This document shows, piece by piece, positions 5,663-11,903 of a stretch of DNA of 11,903 nucleotides. Both the position numbers and the translations under genes were made by a program. The first letter of the stretch is position 1. Each line of letters starts with the position of its first letter. The DNA is from Deltaproteobacteria bacterium (GTDB taxonomy: Bacteria > Desulfobacterota > Desulfobulbia > Desulfobulbales > VMSU01): the NCBI GenBank assembly GCA_024274995.1, contig JAJSAA010000104.1:1-11903 (forward strand), given 5' to 3'. A model generated the notes under the pieces. That model worked only from the letters and a program-made list of their open reading frames with translations. It searched no databases and was not told where the DNA came from.

Positions 5663-6928
5663 CTAAAGATCAAACATCTCACGCACCAGATTAATTCTTT
5701 CCTGTTGCACGCATGAGCGTTTATCCGCCTTCAGAAAAAGGGTTGGATGATGAAGTATCTTATTGGCCATGGAGGTCATCATCATCTCAATAGTTTGCTG
5801 CTGTTTCCGGGTCAAGGAACTCAAGCGCGGCATTGTGCGCTCTAATTCTGCCCGCCTTATGGTCTCTATTTTATCCCGGAGATCTATTATGGTAGGCGTT
5901 ACGGCGAGGCTCTCTAACCAGGCGGCGAACTTAACGGCCTCTTCCTGAACAATACGTCCGGCCCGGTCAGCCTCCTTCTCACGTGCCGATTTATTGACTT
6001 CCACCACATCGGTGAGATTGTCAATATCGTAAAGGTAGACATTATCAAGGTTATTTAATTCTGGATCAAGATCACGAGGCACAGCAATATCAATTAAAAA
6101 CAGGGGACTATTCATGCGCTGGCGCATCACCGGTTTGACATCCTCACGGCGCAGAACCAGCCCCCTGGCCCCGGTTGAACTAATGAGAATATCAATATTC
6201 TCCAGTTCATCAACCAGATCTTCAAGGGAGACGGCCCGGCCCTTGAATTGCCGGGCCAGCTTCACGGCATTGGCCAGAGTCCGGTTGGCCACCACCACCT
6301 CTTCAATTCCCTGAGCCAGGAGATGCTCCGCGGCCAGTTCCGCCATCTCTCCGGCCCCCACCAGCATAACCCGCTTATATTCCAGGCTGCCGAATATCTT
6401 TTTGGCCAATTGCACGGCGGCAAAACTGATGGATACCGCGTTACTGCCAATATTGGTCTCCGTCCGTACCCGCTTGGCAACGGAAAAAGATTTATTGATA
6501 AACTTGTTAAGGATGGTGCCGACCCCGTTGTTTTCCACGGCCTGCCGATAAGCCTTCTTAAGCTGCCCAAGAATCTGCGGCTCACCGATAATCATAGAAT
6601 CAAGACTGGCCGCCACTTGAAAGAGATGCAGAATGGCCTCCTGCCCCCTGTAGGTATAACTGTAACGCAGAGCCTCAGTATCAGAGAGATTACTCCGAGC
6701 AAACAACATATGCCGCACCGCCATGGCCAGTTCATCAGAACCGTCCCCGGCACAAATAACCTCCACCCGGTTACATGTCCCGAGAAAACAGCCTTCATTG
6801 CAGCCTGACATGTTTTTCAAGGTCACCACCGGATTTTCACAATCACCAGTATGGGCCAATTTTTCACGGATCTCCACCGGAGCGACCTTATGGTTGACCC
6901 CGATAATCATTAAATTATCAGCCAACAT
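5663..6928 (-). CDS. hemA: Glutamyl-tRNA reductase
   Basis: A 421-residue enzyme that reduces glutamyl-tRNA(Glu) with NADPH to glutamate-1-semialdehyde, the first committed step of C5 tetrapyrrole synthesis. Visible features: GVNHKVAPVEIREKL near residue 10, the catalytic cysteine C52 in GTCNRVEVI, SLDSMIIGEPQILGQLKKAY, the helix VRTETNIGSNAVSISFAA, and the NADPH loop VMLVGAGEMAELAA followed by VANRT. A C-terminal dimerisation helix ends the protein. An unusual cysteine-rich stretch, SGCNEGCF, precedes the catalytic site. The ATG at 6928 overlaps the upstream membrane gene by 11 nt, with a G-run 10 nt ahead. The alternative ATG at 6910 lacks any ribosome binding site and would shorten the N-terminus. 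A longer frame to 6994 adds residues atypical of the family. Confidence 0.94.
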   Translation of the reverse strand: MLADNLMIIGVNHKVAPVEIREKLAHTGDCENPVVTLKNMSGCNEGCFLGTCNRVEVICAGDGSDELAMAVRHMLFARSNLSDTEALRYSYTYRGQEAILHLFQVAASLDSMIIGEPQILGQLKKAYRQAVENNGVGTILNKFINKSFSVAKRVRTETNIGSNAVSISFAAVQLAKKIFGSLEYKRVMLVGAGEMAELAAEHLLAQGIEEVVVANRTLANAVKLARQFKGRAVSLEDLVDELENIDILISSTGARGLVLRREDVKPVMRQRMNSPLFLIDIAVPRDLDPELNNLDNVYLYDIDNLTDVVEVNKSAREKEADRAGRIVQEEAVKFAAWLESLAVTPTIIDLRDKIETIRRAELERTMPRLSSLTRKQQQTIEMMMTSMANKILHHPTLFLKADKRSCVQQERINLVREMFDL

Positions 6929-7733
6929 AGGAATGAAGCCCCCCCAACAAATATGATACTCCCCAGAGGGTGAAGAGGGCGGCGCCAAAACCAATTATCG
7001 AGATAATTGCCGCCCGCCGCCGCCGCCAGCCCAGGGTAAAGCGGAAATGTAAAAGAGCGGCGTAAATGAACCAGGTAATCAGCGACCAGGTTTCCTTGGG
7101 ATCCCATTGCCAATAGGTTCCCCAGGCCTGTTTGGCCCAGATGGAACCGGTTATGATACCAAGGGTGAGCAGGGGAAAACCAACGGTGAGACAGTGATGG
7201 TTAAGATTATCCAGGGCCTCCAGGGACGGCAGCCGTTCATAGAATATCCCGAAGCGCCGGGACTTGATCTCGTTCTCCTGCAGGAGATACATCACCCCGC
7301 CGCAAAAGCCCATGGCCAGAAAGGCGTCAGCCATCAGGGCGATGGAGGCGTGGATGGGCAGCCAGTTACTGCGCAGAGCTGGCGGCAGAGGGATAACCTC
7401 CTGCGAGGAGACGGCAGAAACCGTCATCAGCAAAACAACGAGAATAGAGACAAACGTACCAAAATTCTTGACCTTATAACGCCAGCGAAAAATCAAAAAG
7501 CCCCAGGTCATAGACCAGGCGAAAAAGGAGACCGCCTCATGCATATTGGTAATGGGCGTATGACCGTCGGTCAAATAGCGGGCCACGAGAGCGGCGGTAT
7601 GCAGCAGACCGCCGCCAACCAGAATCAGATGGGCCATGGTTCGGATATCATTCTTCTGATTAATGAAATAAACCACATAGAAAACTGCGGCCACAATATA
7701 AACCAGGAAGGTTAAGTTAAACAATAAGGCCAT
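6918..7733 (-). CDS. CcsA/HemX-like cytochrome c assembly membrane protein
   Basis: This 271-residue integral membrane protein has about eight hydrophobic segments (roughly 4-24, 37-53, 66-84, 92-108, 129-151, 182-200, 215-232, 241-263). The tryptophan-rich WGTYWQWDPKETWSLITW at 204-221 is the WWD-type heme-handling motif of the CcsA/CcmC/CcmF superfamily. Candidate heme-ligand histidines include H128, H180 and H267. The family moves heme across the inner membrane for cytochrome c maturation; HemX relatives next to hemA instead affect GluTR abundance, and sequence alone does not decide which applies. GGAG lies 6 nt before the ATG at 7733, making it a better start than the TTG at 7745. It overlaps hemA, so the two are coupled. 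A palindromic element lies just upstream. Confidence 0.87.
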   Translation of the reverse strand: MALLFNLTFLVYIVAAVFYVVYFINQKNDIRTMAHLILVGGGLLHTAALVARYLTDGHTPITNMHEAVSFFAWSMTWGFLIFRWRYKVKNFGTFVSILVVLLMTVSAVSSQEVIPLPPALRSNWLPIHASIALMADAFLAMGFCGGVMYLLQENEIKSRRFGIFYERLPSLEALDNLNHHCLTVGFPLLTLGIITGSIWAKQAWGTYWQWDPKETWSLITWFIYAALLHFRFTLGWRRRRAAIISIIGFGAALFTLWGVSYLLGGLHSYVG

Positions 7734-7741
7734 AATATACT

Positions 7742-7929
7742 CCAATAATATAACTATTCAGCGAGAGCTGGGAATTGCCCTAAACTCGTAACTGTAACTG
7801 TTCAGATGTGCTCCCGGTTCGTTCGTTTCAGCCTCCGAGTCAGGTAAGCGAAGACTCCGATACTTCCTGTACGTGAGGAGGCCGAAACGAACGAAGGTGG
7901 GGTACAGCTGAGCAGTTACCCAATAATAT
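7742..7929. repeat. 10-bp direct repeats around the palindromic element
   Basis: CCAATAATAT occurs at 7742-7751 and again at 7920-7929, the latter starting one base after the palindrome ends. Between the left copy and the palindrome lie 42 nt that open with AACTATTCAG, an imperfect copy of the palindrome's own end (GTAACTGTTCAG). This arrangement is what a target-site duplication around a small transposed element would leave. Chance in AT-rich spacer DNA is the alternative. Confidence 0.45.
7794..7919. mobile_element. 126-bp palindromic element, MITE/REP-like
   Basis: The outer arms (7794-7817 and 7896-7919) are inverted copies at 17 of 24 positions, and three mismatches would be G-U pairs in RNA. 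The inner arms (7818-7836 and 7877-7895, containing TTCGTTCGTTTC) pair at 18 of 19. A 40-nt centre can fold further. It has no coding capacity, so any movement would need a transposase in trans. In the minus-strand transcript it would form a long hairpin between the siroheme synthase and ccsA-like genes, possibly affecting expression downstream. Confidence 0.6.
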
Positions 7930-7953
7930 CGATTAACCGCCCATGGACGGCCT

Positions 7954-8646
7954 TCATTGCACCCCTGGCGCACCCCTCTCCACAAGTTCACGCAGCTCAT
8001 CCATGAGAGAATCAGGCAGAGTACCCAGCACCTTCTCAAGATGGGCCTGGATGGGCGGCCAGTTATGTTCCTTGATCCAGACTGCCGGCCCGACGGCCAA
8101 TATCTCCTTGAACACAGCTTCATTCTCTTTCTGTTCCAACCCCCGGCCCATGACCTCCGCCCGCAGCAGCCCCATCATATCATTCAGAAGCTCAAATTCA
8201 GCCCCAATCTCCGCCCGCAGGCGCTCTTTAAGCTCCCTGGCCAGAGCCGGACTCTTGCCAGAGGTGGAGACAGCAATTGAGAGACTGCCCCGGCGCATCA
8301 GGGCTGGCAGAATAAAATTACATTTATCCGGCACATCAGCCACATTGAGCGGAATATTATGTCGGCCGCAATCAGCCACGACCATATCCTGTACCTCATG
8401 ATCATCGGTGGCAGCCATCACCAGAAAGGCTCCCCGCACATCGCCACTTTCATAGCCCCGCTGCCGCCAGCTGATAATACCCTGATCATAAAGCAGGCAC
8501 AGGCCGGGACTTAATTGCGGGCTGATGACACAGACCTCAGCCCCGCACTCCAAGAGCCCTCCGGCCTTACGTTCCGCCACCCGGCCGCCGCCAACAATCA
8601 GACATGAACGGCCAGCGATATTCAGACATACCGGATAATAATTCAA
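7954..8646 (-). CDS. Siroheme synthase, precorrin-2 dehydrogenase/sirohydrochlorin ferrochelatase (Met8/CysG-N type)
   Basis: A predicted 230-residue cytoplasmic enzyme that oxidises precorrin-2 with NAD+ and inserts iron to make siroheme. Residues 1-105 form a Rossmann domain with VGGGRVAERKA (18-28) and the conserved NVAD, whose D104 corresponds to the catalytic aspartate of CysG. Residues 108-150 carry FILPALMRRGSLSIAVSTSGKSPALA, the dimerisation and substrate region. The methyltransferase half of full CysG is absent, so uroporphyrinogen methylation is encoded elsewhere. The chosen start is TTG at 8646-8644 with AGAGG 8 nt ahead. In-frame upstream ATGs at 8739 and 8787 lack ribosome binding sites; 8739 also falls at the expected transcription start. 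In sulfate reducers the product serves sulfite reductase and siroheme-dependent heme synthesis. Confidence 0.88.
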   Translation of the reverse strand: MNYYPVCLNIAGRSCLIVGGGRVAERKAGGLLECGAEVCVISPQLSPGLCLLYDQGIISWRQRGYESGDVRGAFLVMAATDDHEVQDMVVADCGRHNIPLNVADVPDKCNFILPALMRRGSLSIAVSTSGKSPALARELKERLRAEIGAEFELLNDMMGLLRAEVMGRGLEQKENEAVFKEILAVGPAVWIKEHNWPPIQAHLEKVLGTLPDSLMDELRELVERGAPGVQ

Positions 8647-8699
8647 GGCGCAGACCTCTGCCAGGGGAGAGCTGGACTCAACAAATTTTGTTCCAACAT
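8643..8699 (-). CDS. Candidate 18-residue leader peptide overlapping the siroheme synthase start
   Basis: An ATG at 8699-8697 has AGGAG about 8 nt ahead, a better ribosome binding site than that of the main gene. It reads MLEQNLLSPALPWQRSAP and stops at TGA (8645-8643), overlapping the TTG start of the siroheme synthase (TTGA). This geometry allows translational coupling. No attenuator structure or repeated codon signature is seen, so it is a candidate only. Confidence 0.3.
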   Translation of the reverse strand: MLEQNLLSPALPWQRSAP

Positions 8700-8742
8700 T
8701 TAATGCTCCTAAAATAATACCTTTGACAAACTCAAACATATT

Positions 8743-8771
8743 ATTATATTTTTTACGGTAACTATTCAGAA
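8743..8771 (-). promoter_or_regulatory. Putative promoter of the siroheme synthase gene cluster
   Basis: On the minus strand TTCTGA (8771-8766) is followed by 17 nt and a perfect TATAAT (8748-8743). This would start transcription near 8736, giving an untranslated leader of about 90 nt before the TTG start. The -35 box lies within a sequence resembling the ends of the palindromic element. Confidence 0.45.
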
Positions 8772-8783
8772 CTGAGCAGATAA
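8758..8783. repeat. Short element-end pair, possible core-deleted copy of the 126-bp palindrome
   Basis: GTAACTATTCAG (8758-8769) matches the left end of the 126-bp palindrome at 11 of 12 positions. Two bases later CTGAGCAG (8772-8779) matches its right end exactly. The two ends sit back to back with no core, as an internal deletion derivative might. The match is short, so chance is possible. Confidence 0.3.
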
Positions 8784-8800
8784 GCACAGATCCGAACTGG

Positions 8801-8828
8801 TTGTCACTGAACAGACTTTATTTATAAT
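8801..8828 (+). promoter_or_regulatory. Putative yjbQ promoter
   Basis: TTGTCA (8801-8806), a 16-nt spacer and TATAAT (8823-8828) form a good sigma-70 match facing the YjbQ gene, with an untranslated leader of about 130 nt. The leader contains a small CAGGG-ACA-CCCTG hairpin (8922-8934). It diverges from the siroheme synthase promoter about 50 nt away. Confidence 0.45.
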
Positions 8829-8968
8829 ATTTTTTCAGTTGTTATTCAATGCCGCCACACCAAGCGCTCAACAAAGCACACTCTTGACCTTATAACATCT
8901 CGGAAGTAGAGGCGAGCGTTTCAGGGACACCCTGCTGTGCGCTTTACCCGCAACATAAGAGGCCTGCT

Positions 8969-9373
8969 ATGAACAAGAAGGGAACCATCACCATCAGCAG
9001 CTCCAGAAAAATAGAACTGATAGATATAACTACCCAGATAAACAAGGCCCTGGAGCGAAGCGGCTGTGAGAGCGGCATCTGCTATCTGTACTGCCCGCAT
9101 ACCACCGCCGCCCTGACCATTAACGAGGGGGCCGATCCGGCCGTCCAGCAGGATATCGCCGCGGTAATCGAGCGTATCGTCCCCGGCCAATTCCCTTATA
9201 AACACCTCGAAGGCAACTCGCAGGCCCACATGATGACCTCAATAATCGGCAGCTCTGAACTAATATTTATTGAGAATAGCGCCCTGAAATTAGGCACCTG
9301 GCAGAGAATATTCTTCTGCGAATTCGATGGCCCTAAGGAACGCCAGGCTCATTGGCGCATTAACGGGGACTGA
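8969..9373 (+). CDS. YjbQ/UPF0047-family protein
   Basis: This 134-residue single-domain cytoplasmic protein has the family's usual length. Conserved residues are visible: H44 in YCPHTTAALTINE, N52-E53, D56, H79 and N83/H87 in KHLEGNSQAH, and the C-terminal GTWQRIFFCEFDGP. The histidine and acidic residues line a putative metal or catalytic pocket. Family members can show weak thiamine-phosphate synthase activity in E. coli, but the natural role is not settled, so I give no pathway. AAGAGG lies 6 nt before the ATG. It is transcribed alone, away from the siroheme synthase gene and towards the PilZ gene. Its stop codon lies inside CTGAGCAGTTAC (9370-9381), identical to the right end of the palindromic element. 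Confidence 0.9.
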   Translation: MNKKGTITISSSRKIELIDITTQINKALERSGCESGICYLYCPHTTAALTINEGADPAVQQDIAAVIERIVPGQFPYKHLEGNSQAHMMTSIIGSSELIFIENSALKLGTWQRIFFCEFDGPKERQAHWRINGD

Positions 9374-9424
9374 GCAGTTACACTCCGCTGGTTATTGCGA
9401 TTCTTCATCCCCAAGCAAAACTAT

Positions 9425-10144
9425 CTAAACGACCCCCTTGCGGAGAGCGGCCAGCTCCCGGCTACGAACAAACTGCATGAGCCGGTTGCCCTCCCAGTCC
9501 TGGACATGAAATTCCACCCCCATACAACGACGACCATCCTCGGTATTAAAAAAACGCACTATTCCCCCCTCTTTGATCTCCAGCTCATCCTCCTGCTCCG
9601 CCTTACCTTCCGGGGCAAAACGAATGCTTATATCCACCACATTATCCCCCTGTTTAAGCAGCTCAACATTATCTAAGCCCAGCAAACAGATGGACATGCC
9701 GCCAACACTCAGATCGTTAATCCGCGCCTCAAGAAAATCGGTATCATTATTCTTAAATGACACCTTACATAGTGAAGACATTACAATCCGGAAATGAGCC
9801 CGGCGCTGCATGCGAAAAAGTTCTGTTGGAAATGAAGTTTTTAAGGTATCTTGGCTGGAATTAAGCAGAATTGTATTAAAATAGCACCACACATTGGTAT
9901 TATCACGATATAGGACTCTAATTTTTTTACTTACTCCGGGCCAATCCAGAGGCCGGTCAATAAGCAGAAAATCCGCCCTTGGTTCTACCAGAGCTGTGCT
10001 GCCGGACTGATACCCTTTATGCTGTAATATTATAAACTTATGCTGCTTTTTTATATCAGTTAGAACGCGCAGAATATGCTGAGGGGAATTAATTTCTTCG
10101 AACTGTTGCCCTTTATGCAGCGCCCCACGTTTTTTTTCACTCAT
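9425..10144 (-). CDS. PilZ-domain c-di-GMP receptor, YcgR-like
   Basis: A 239-residue cytoplasmic protein. Residues about 15-108 are a beta-rich N-terminal domain of the kind found in YcgR-type proteins. Residues 112-232 form the PilZ domain with both cyclic di-GMP motifs intact: RRAHFR (114-119, RxxxR type) and DLSVGG (144-149, D/NxSxxG). YcgR homologues bind c-di-GMP and slow the flagellar motor; others act on adhesion or polysaccharide synthesis, and no flagellar gene nearby helps to decide. The ATG at 10144 has only a weak GTGGTG ahead. Only 22 nt separate this start from the divergent small gene, so the promoter must lie within or across that gene. It converges with yjbQ over a 51-nt gap without an obvious terminator. 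Confidence 0.88.
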   Translation of the reverse strand: MSEKKRGALHKGQQFEEINSPQHILRVLTDIKKQHKFIILQHKGYQSGSTALVEPRADFLLIDRPLDWPGVSKKIRVLYRDNTNVWCYFNTILLNSSQDTLKTSFPTELFRMQRRAHFRIVMSSLCKVSFKNNDTDFLEARINDLSVGGMSICLLGLDNVELLKQGDNVVDISIRFAPEGKAEQEDELEIKEGGIVRFFNTEDGRRCMGVEFHVQDWEGNRLMQFVRSRELAALRKGVV

Positions 10145-10166
10145 AAATTACGCACCACTAATTCTT

Positions 10167-10385
10167 ATGCCTGAAGAAATTGAACAAATATGCTTTGGCT
10201 GGAACCGCCGCACCGATGAACAATCCCTTAGAAAATTTCTCCAGAAATTCAGCCAAAACGAATTATTAGACACCCTGATCCCCCGCCTGACGGATCAGGA
10301 ATTAACTAATATTATAGACCTGTTAACAAAGACCATGAAAAAGCGTCTGCGTGAAGGAGAATATCACCGTTTATTCCTCAATTAG
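10167..10385 (+). CDS. Small helical protein of unknown function
   Basis: I do not recognise this 72-residue protein. It begins MPEEIEQICFGWNRRTDEQSLRKFLQKFS, is rich in charged residues and leucine, and is predicted almost wholly helical. An amphipathic stretch LTDQELTNIIDLLTKTMKKRLREGEYHRLF at 41-70 suits protein-protein contact. There are no cysteine pairs, signal peptide or membrane segment. The composition looks like real coding sequence, but no clear ribosome binding site precedes the ATG, so the start is uncertain. It diverges from the PilZ gene with 22 nt between starts, and a small hairpin (10404-10417) lies 18 nt after its stop. A helper role for PilZ would be pure guesswork. Confidence 0.6.
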   Translation: MPEEIEQICFGWNRRTDEQSLRKFLQKFSQNELLDTLIPRLTDQELTNIIDLLTKTMKKRLREGEYHRLFLN

Positions 10386-10403
10386 ACCCCGTTAACTTGG
10401 AAC

Positions 10404-10527
10404 AGCACCAAGGTGCTTAGCCCAAATTCAACCGAAACACTAATAAATTTTTATTTAAAATGATACCATAAGTGTTCAATTTACAAATTATTTTTGTCAG
10501 CCTCTACAGCCCATAACTCAGGGCTGT
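10404..10527 (+). other. Two hairpins in the spacer before the UbiD-family gene
   Basis: AGCAC-CAAG-GTGCT sits at 10404-10417, framed by TTGG and CCAA further out. A perfect 7-bp stem, ACAGCCC (10506-10512) with GGGCTGT (10521-10527), encloses an 8-nt loop and is followed by only a short TTTAA. The first may be a weak terminator for the small gene, the second a terminator or leader structure. Neither has a proper T-tract. Confidence 0.35.
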
Positions 10528-10568
10528 TTAACCAATTTGACCGAATAGACTTATCTTTGGAGCTTTTT

Positions 10569-11903
10569 TTGACAGAACATATCCCCGATCTCAGGGCCTA
10601 TATCAATATTCTGCGCCAGGAATCAGAACTGCATGTAATTGAGGCAGAGGTTGACCCCTACCTCGAGATTGCCGAAATCCACCGCCGGGTTATCGCCCGC
10701 CAGGGCCCGGCTTTACTCTTCACCAAGGTAAAAGGCAGCCGATTCCCGGTGGTAACTAATTTGTTCGGCAGCAACAGACGCCTTGAACTGGCCTTTGGCC
10801 GAAGGCCGCAAAAATTTGTCCAGGGCCTGGTTCATACCATAGAATCATTCGGCCCGCCATCCCTCAGCCGACTATGGGACAGCCGCCATATCATTAAACA
10901 GGCCATGAAAATCGGCCTTAAAAATGTCCGGCGAGCTCCAATTCTGGAACACCGCCAACAGCCGCCCCACCTCAATGATCTGCCCCTCCTCACCTCCTGG
11001 GACACAGACGGCGGCCCCTTTGTTACCCTGCCCCTGGTCTATACCGAGCATCCGGATGGCCGCGGTCATAATCTGGGGATGTACCGCGTCCAGCGTTACG
11101 ACGACCAAACCGCCGGTATTCACTGGCAGATCCACAAGGGCGGCGGTTTTCACTATTACGAGGCCGAAAAAAGGAACGAGAGCCTACCCATGACTCTTTT
11201 CATCGGCGGCCCCCCGGCCTTGATGATGGCGGCCATCGCCCCCCTGCCGGAGAATATCCCCGAGCTTTTGTTAGCCTCACTACTCCTCGGCTCAAAACTG
11301 CCGGTAACCGCCAGCCCGGAGGGCGGCCACCAATTAATCGCCAACGCCGAATTCGCGGTTCAGGGGCAGGTTCCTCCCCGACTCAGACGACCGGAAGGCC
11401 CCTTTGGCGATCACTACGGCTACGACTCCCTGCGCCACGACTACCCCGTATTCCAGGCCCAGACCCTCTATTGCCGCAAAGACGCCATCTATCCTGCTAC
11501 TGTGGTGGGCCGCCCCCGCCAGGAAGACTACTATATCGGTGATTTTCTGCAGGATCTCCTTTCGCCGCTCTTTCCCCTGGTGATGAACGGGGTTCAGGAA
11601 TTAAAAACCTTTGGCGATACCGGCTTTCATTGTCTCGCCGCCGCCAGGATCTGCAACCGTTATCCGCGCGAGGCTTTTGCCGCTGGCCTCCGCATCCTTG
11701 GCGAAGGACAACTGTCACTGACCAAATTCTTGATTATTACCGACGGCGGCATAGACATAAACGACTTCCCGACTCTCTGGTGCCATGTATTAGAGAGGAT
11801 TAACTGGCAGACAGATCTCTTTGTTTTCTCCAACGTCTCGCAGGATACCCTGGATTACACCGGCCCCCAGGTCAACAAAGGCTCCAAGGCCATTATGATG
11901 GGC
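10569..11903 (+). CDS. UbiD-family prenylated-FMN decarboxylase, probably menaquinone-type (partial, runs off window)
   Basis: The frame is open for 445 codons to the window edge, from a TTG at 10569 with GGAG 6 nt ahead. UbiD enzymes use prenylated FMN and Mn2+ to decarboxylate unsaturated acids. Visible signatures are LFGSNRRLELAFG near residue 70, the cofactor-binding NLGMYRVQ with N168 and R173, IGGPPALMMAA, EGPFGDHYGY with E276, and VVGRPRQEDYYIGDF. The later stretch, with TDGGIDINDF, TDLFVFSNVSQDTLDYTGP and VNKGSKAIMMG, is characteristic of the longer UbiD paralogues linked to menaquinone synthesis by the futalosine route. That assignment rests on recall, and ubiquinone-type or aromatic-acid decarboxylases are alternatives. 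The UbiX flavin prenyltransferase it needs is not in the window. The missing C-terminus is probably over 100 residues. Confidence 0.9.
   Translation, partial: MTEHIPDLRAYINILRQESELHVIEAEVDPYLEIAEIHRRVIARQGPALLFTKVKGSRFPVVTNLFGSNRRLELAFGRRPQKFVQGLVHTIESFGPPSLSRLWDSRHIIKQAMKIGLKNVRRAPILEHRQQPPHLNDLPLLTSWDTDGGPFVTLPLVYTEHPDGRGHNLGMYRVQRYDDQTAGIHWQIHKGGGFHYYEAEKRNESLPMTLFIGGPPALMMAAIAPLPENIPELLLASLLLGSKLPVTASPEGGHQLIANAEFAVQGQVPPRLRRPEGPFGDHYGYDSLRHDYPVFQAQTLYCRKDAIYPATVVGRPRQEDYYIGDFLQDLLSPLFPLVMNGVQELKTFGDTGFHCLAAARICNRYPREAFAAGLRILGEGQLSLTKFLIITDGGIDINDFPTLWCHVLERINWQTDLFVFSNVSQDTLDYTGPQVNKGSKAIMMG

Noticed and set aside
6248..6808. Long plus-strand frame of 186 codons inside hemA
   Set aside because: It is antisense to conserved hemA coding sequence, with a composition expected of a shadow frame.
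7107..7715. Long plus-strand frame of 202 codons opposite the ccsA-like gene
   Set aside because: It is antisense to a clear membrane protein gene; the translation is low-complexity and unlike any family.
7837..7876. CRISPR or tandem repeat interpretation of the palindromic region
   Set aside because: There is a single inverted structure, with no regularly spaced direct repeats or spacers.
8835..8968. Thiamine pyrophosphate riboswitch in the yjbQ leader
   Set aside because: The conserved thi-box sequences are absent; only a short 5-bp hairpin is present.

Overview
The window reads as chromosomal DNA of a strictly anaerobic, probably sulfate-reducing bacterium of the Desulfobacterota, with Desulfobulbales-like organisms the best guess. 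This is inferred from gene content. It carries an anaerobe-type oxygen defence set (rubrerythrin, desulfoferrodoxin, ferritin, flavodiiron oxygen reductase and PerR). It also has a siroheme synthase / CcsA-like / HemA cluster of the kind known in sulfate reducers, and a UbiD-family decarboxylase that looks menaquinone-type. No ribosomal RNA or other phylogenetic marker is present.

Layout. 1-187 (minus): start of a PHP-domain protein cut by the window edge. 188-1455: visibly AT-rich accessory DNA with a 13-bp inverted repeat lacking a transposase, and a complete VapB/VapC toxin-antitoxin pair (644-1242, plus) with a clear promoter. 1456-5580 (minus): transcribed right to left, perR, rubrerythrin, desulfoferrodoxin, ferritin, flavodiiron protein and a HEAT-like protein. 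5663-8646 (minus): again right to left, siroheme synthase (Met8/CysG-N type), a CcsA/HemX-like membrane protein and glutamyl-tRNA reductase. 8969-9373 (plus): YjbQ family. 9425-10144 (minus): YcgR-like PilZ protein. 10167-10385 (plus): a small unknown helical protein. 10569-end (plus): UbiD-family decarboxylase, open at the right edge.

How the genes work together. HemA makes the tetrapyrrole precursor from glutamyl-tRNA. The siroheme synthase turns precorrin-2 into siroheme, which sulfite reductase needs and which can also feed siroheme-dependent heme synthesis. The CcsA-like protein either handles heme for cytochrome c maturation or stabilises HemA. The next block removes oxygen (flavodiiron protein), superoxide (desulfoferrodoxin) and peroxide (rubrerythrin) and stores iron (ferritin). 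The adjacent regulator keeps every metal ligand expected of PerR. Two palindromes lie in its promoter, one of them close to the Fur-family box.

The most unusual non-coding feature is a 126-bp imperfect palindrome (7794-7919) between the siroheme synthase and ccsA-like genes. Its arms are 43 nt, a 10-bp direct repeat surrounds the area, and short copies of its ends occur elsewhere, so it looks like a small non-autonomous element. I see no evidence of a wholly new multi-gene system. The best candidates for undescribed biology are the HEAT-like gene at the end of the oxygen-defence run, the palindromic element family, and an 18-codon leader ORF overlapping the siroheme synthase start.
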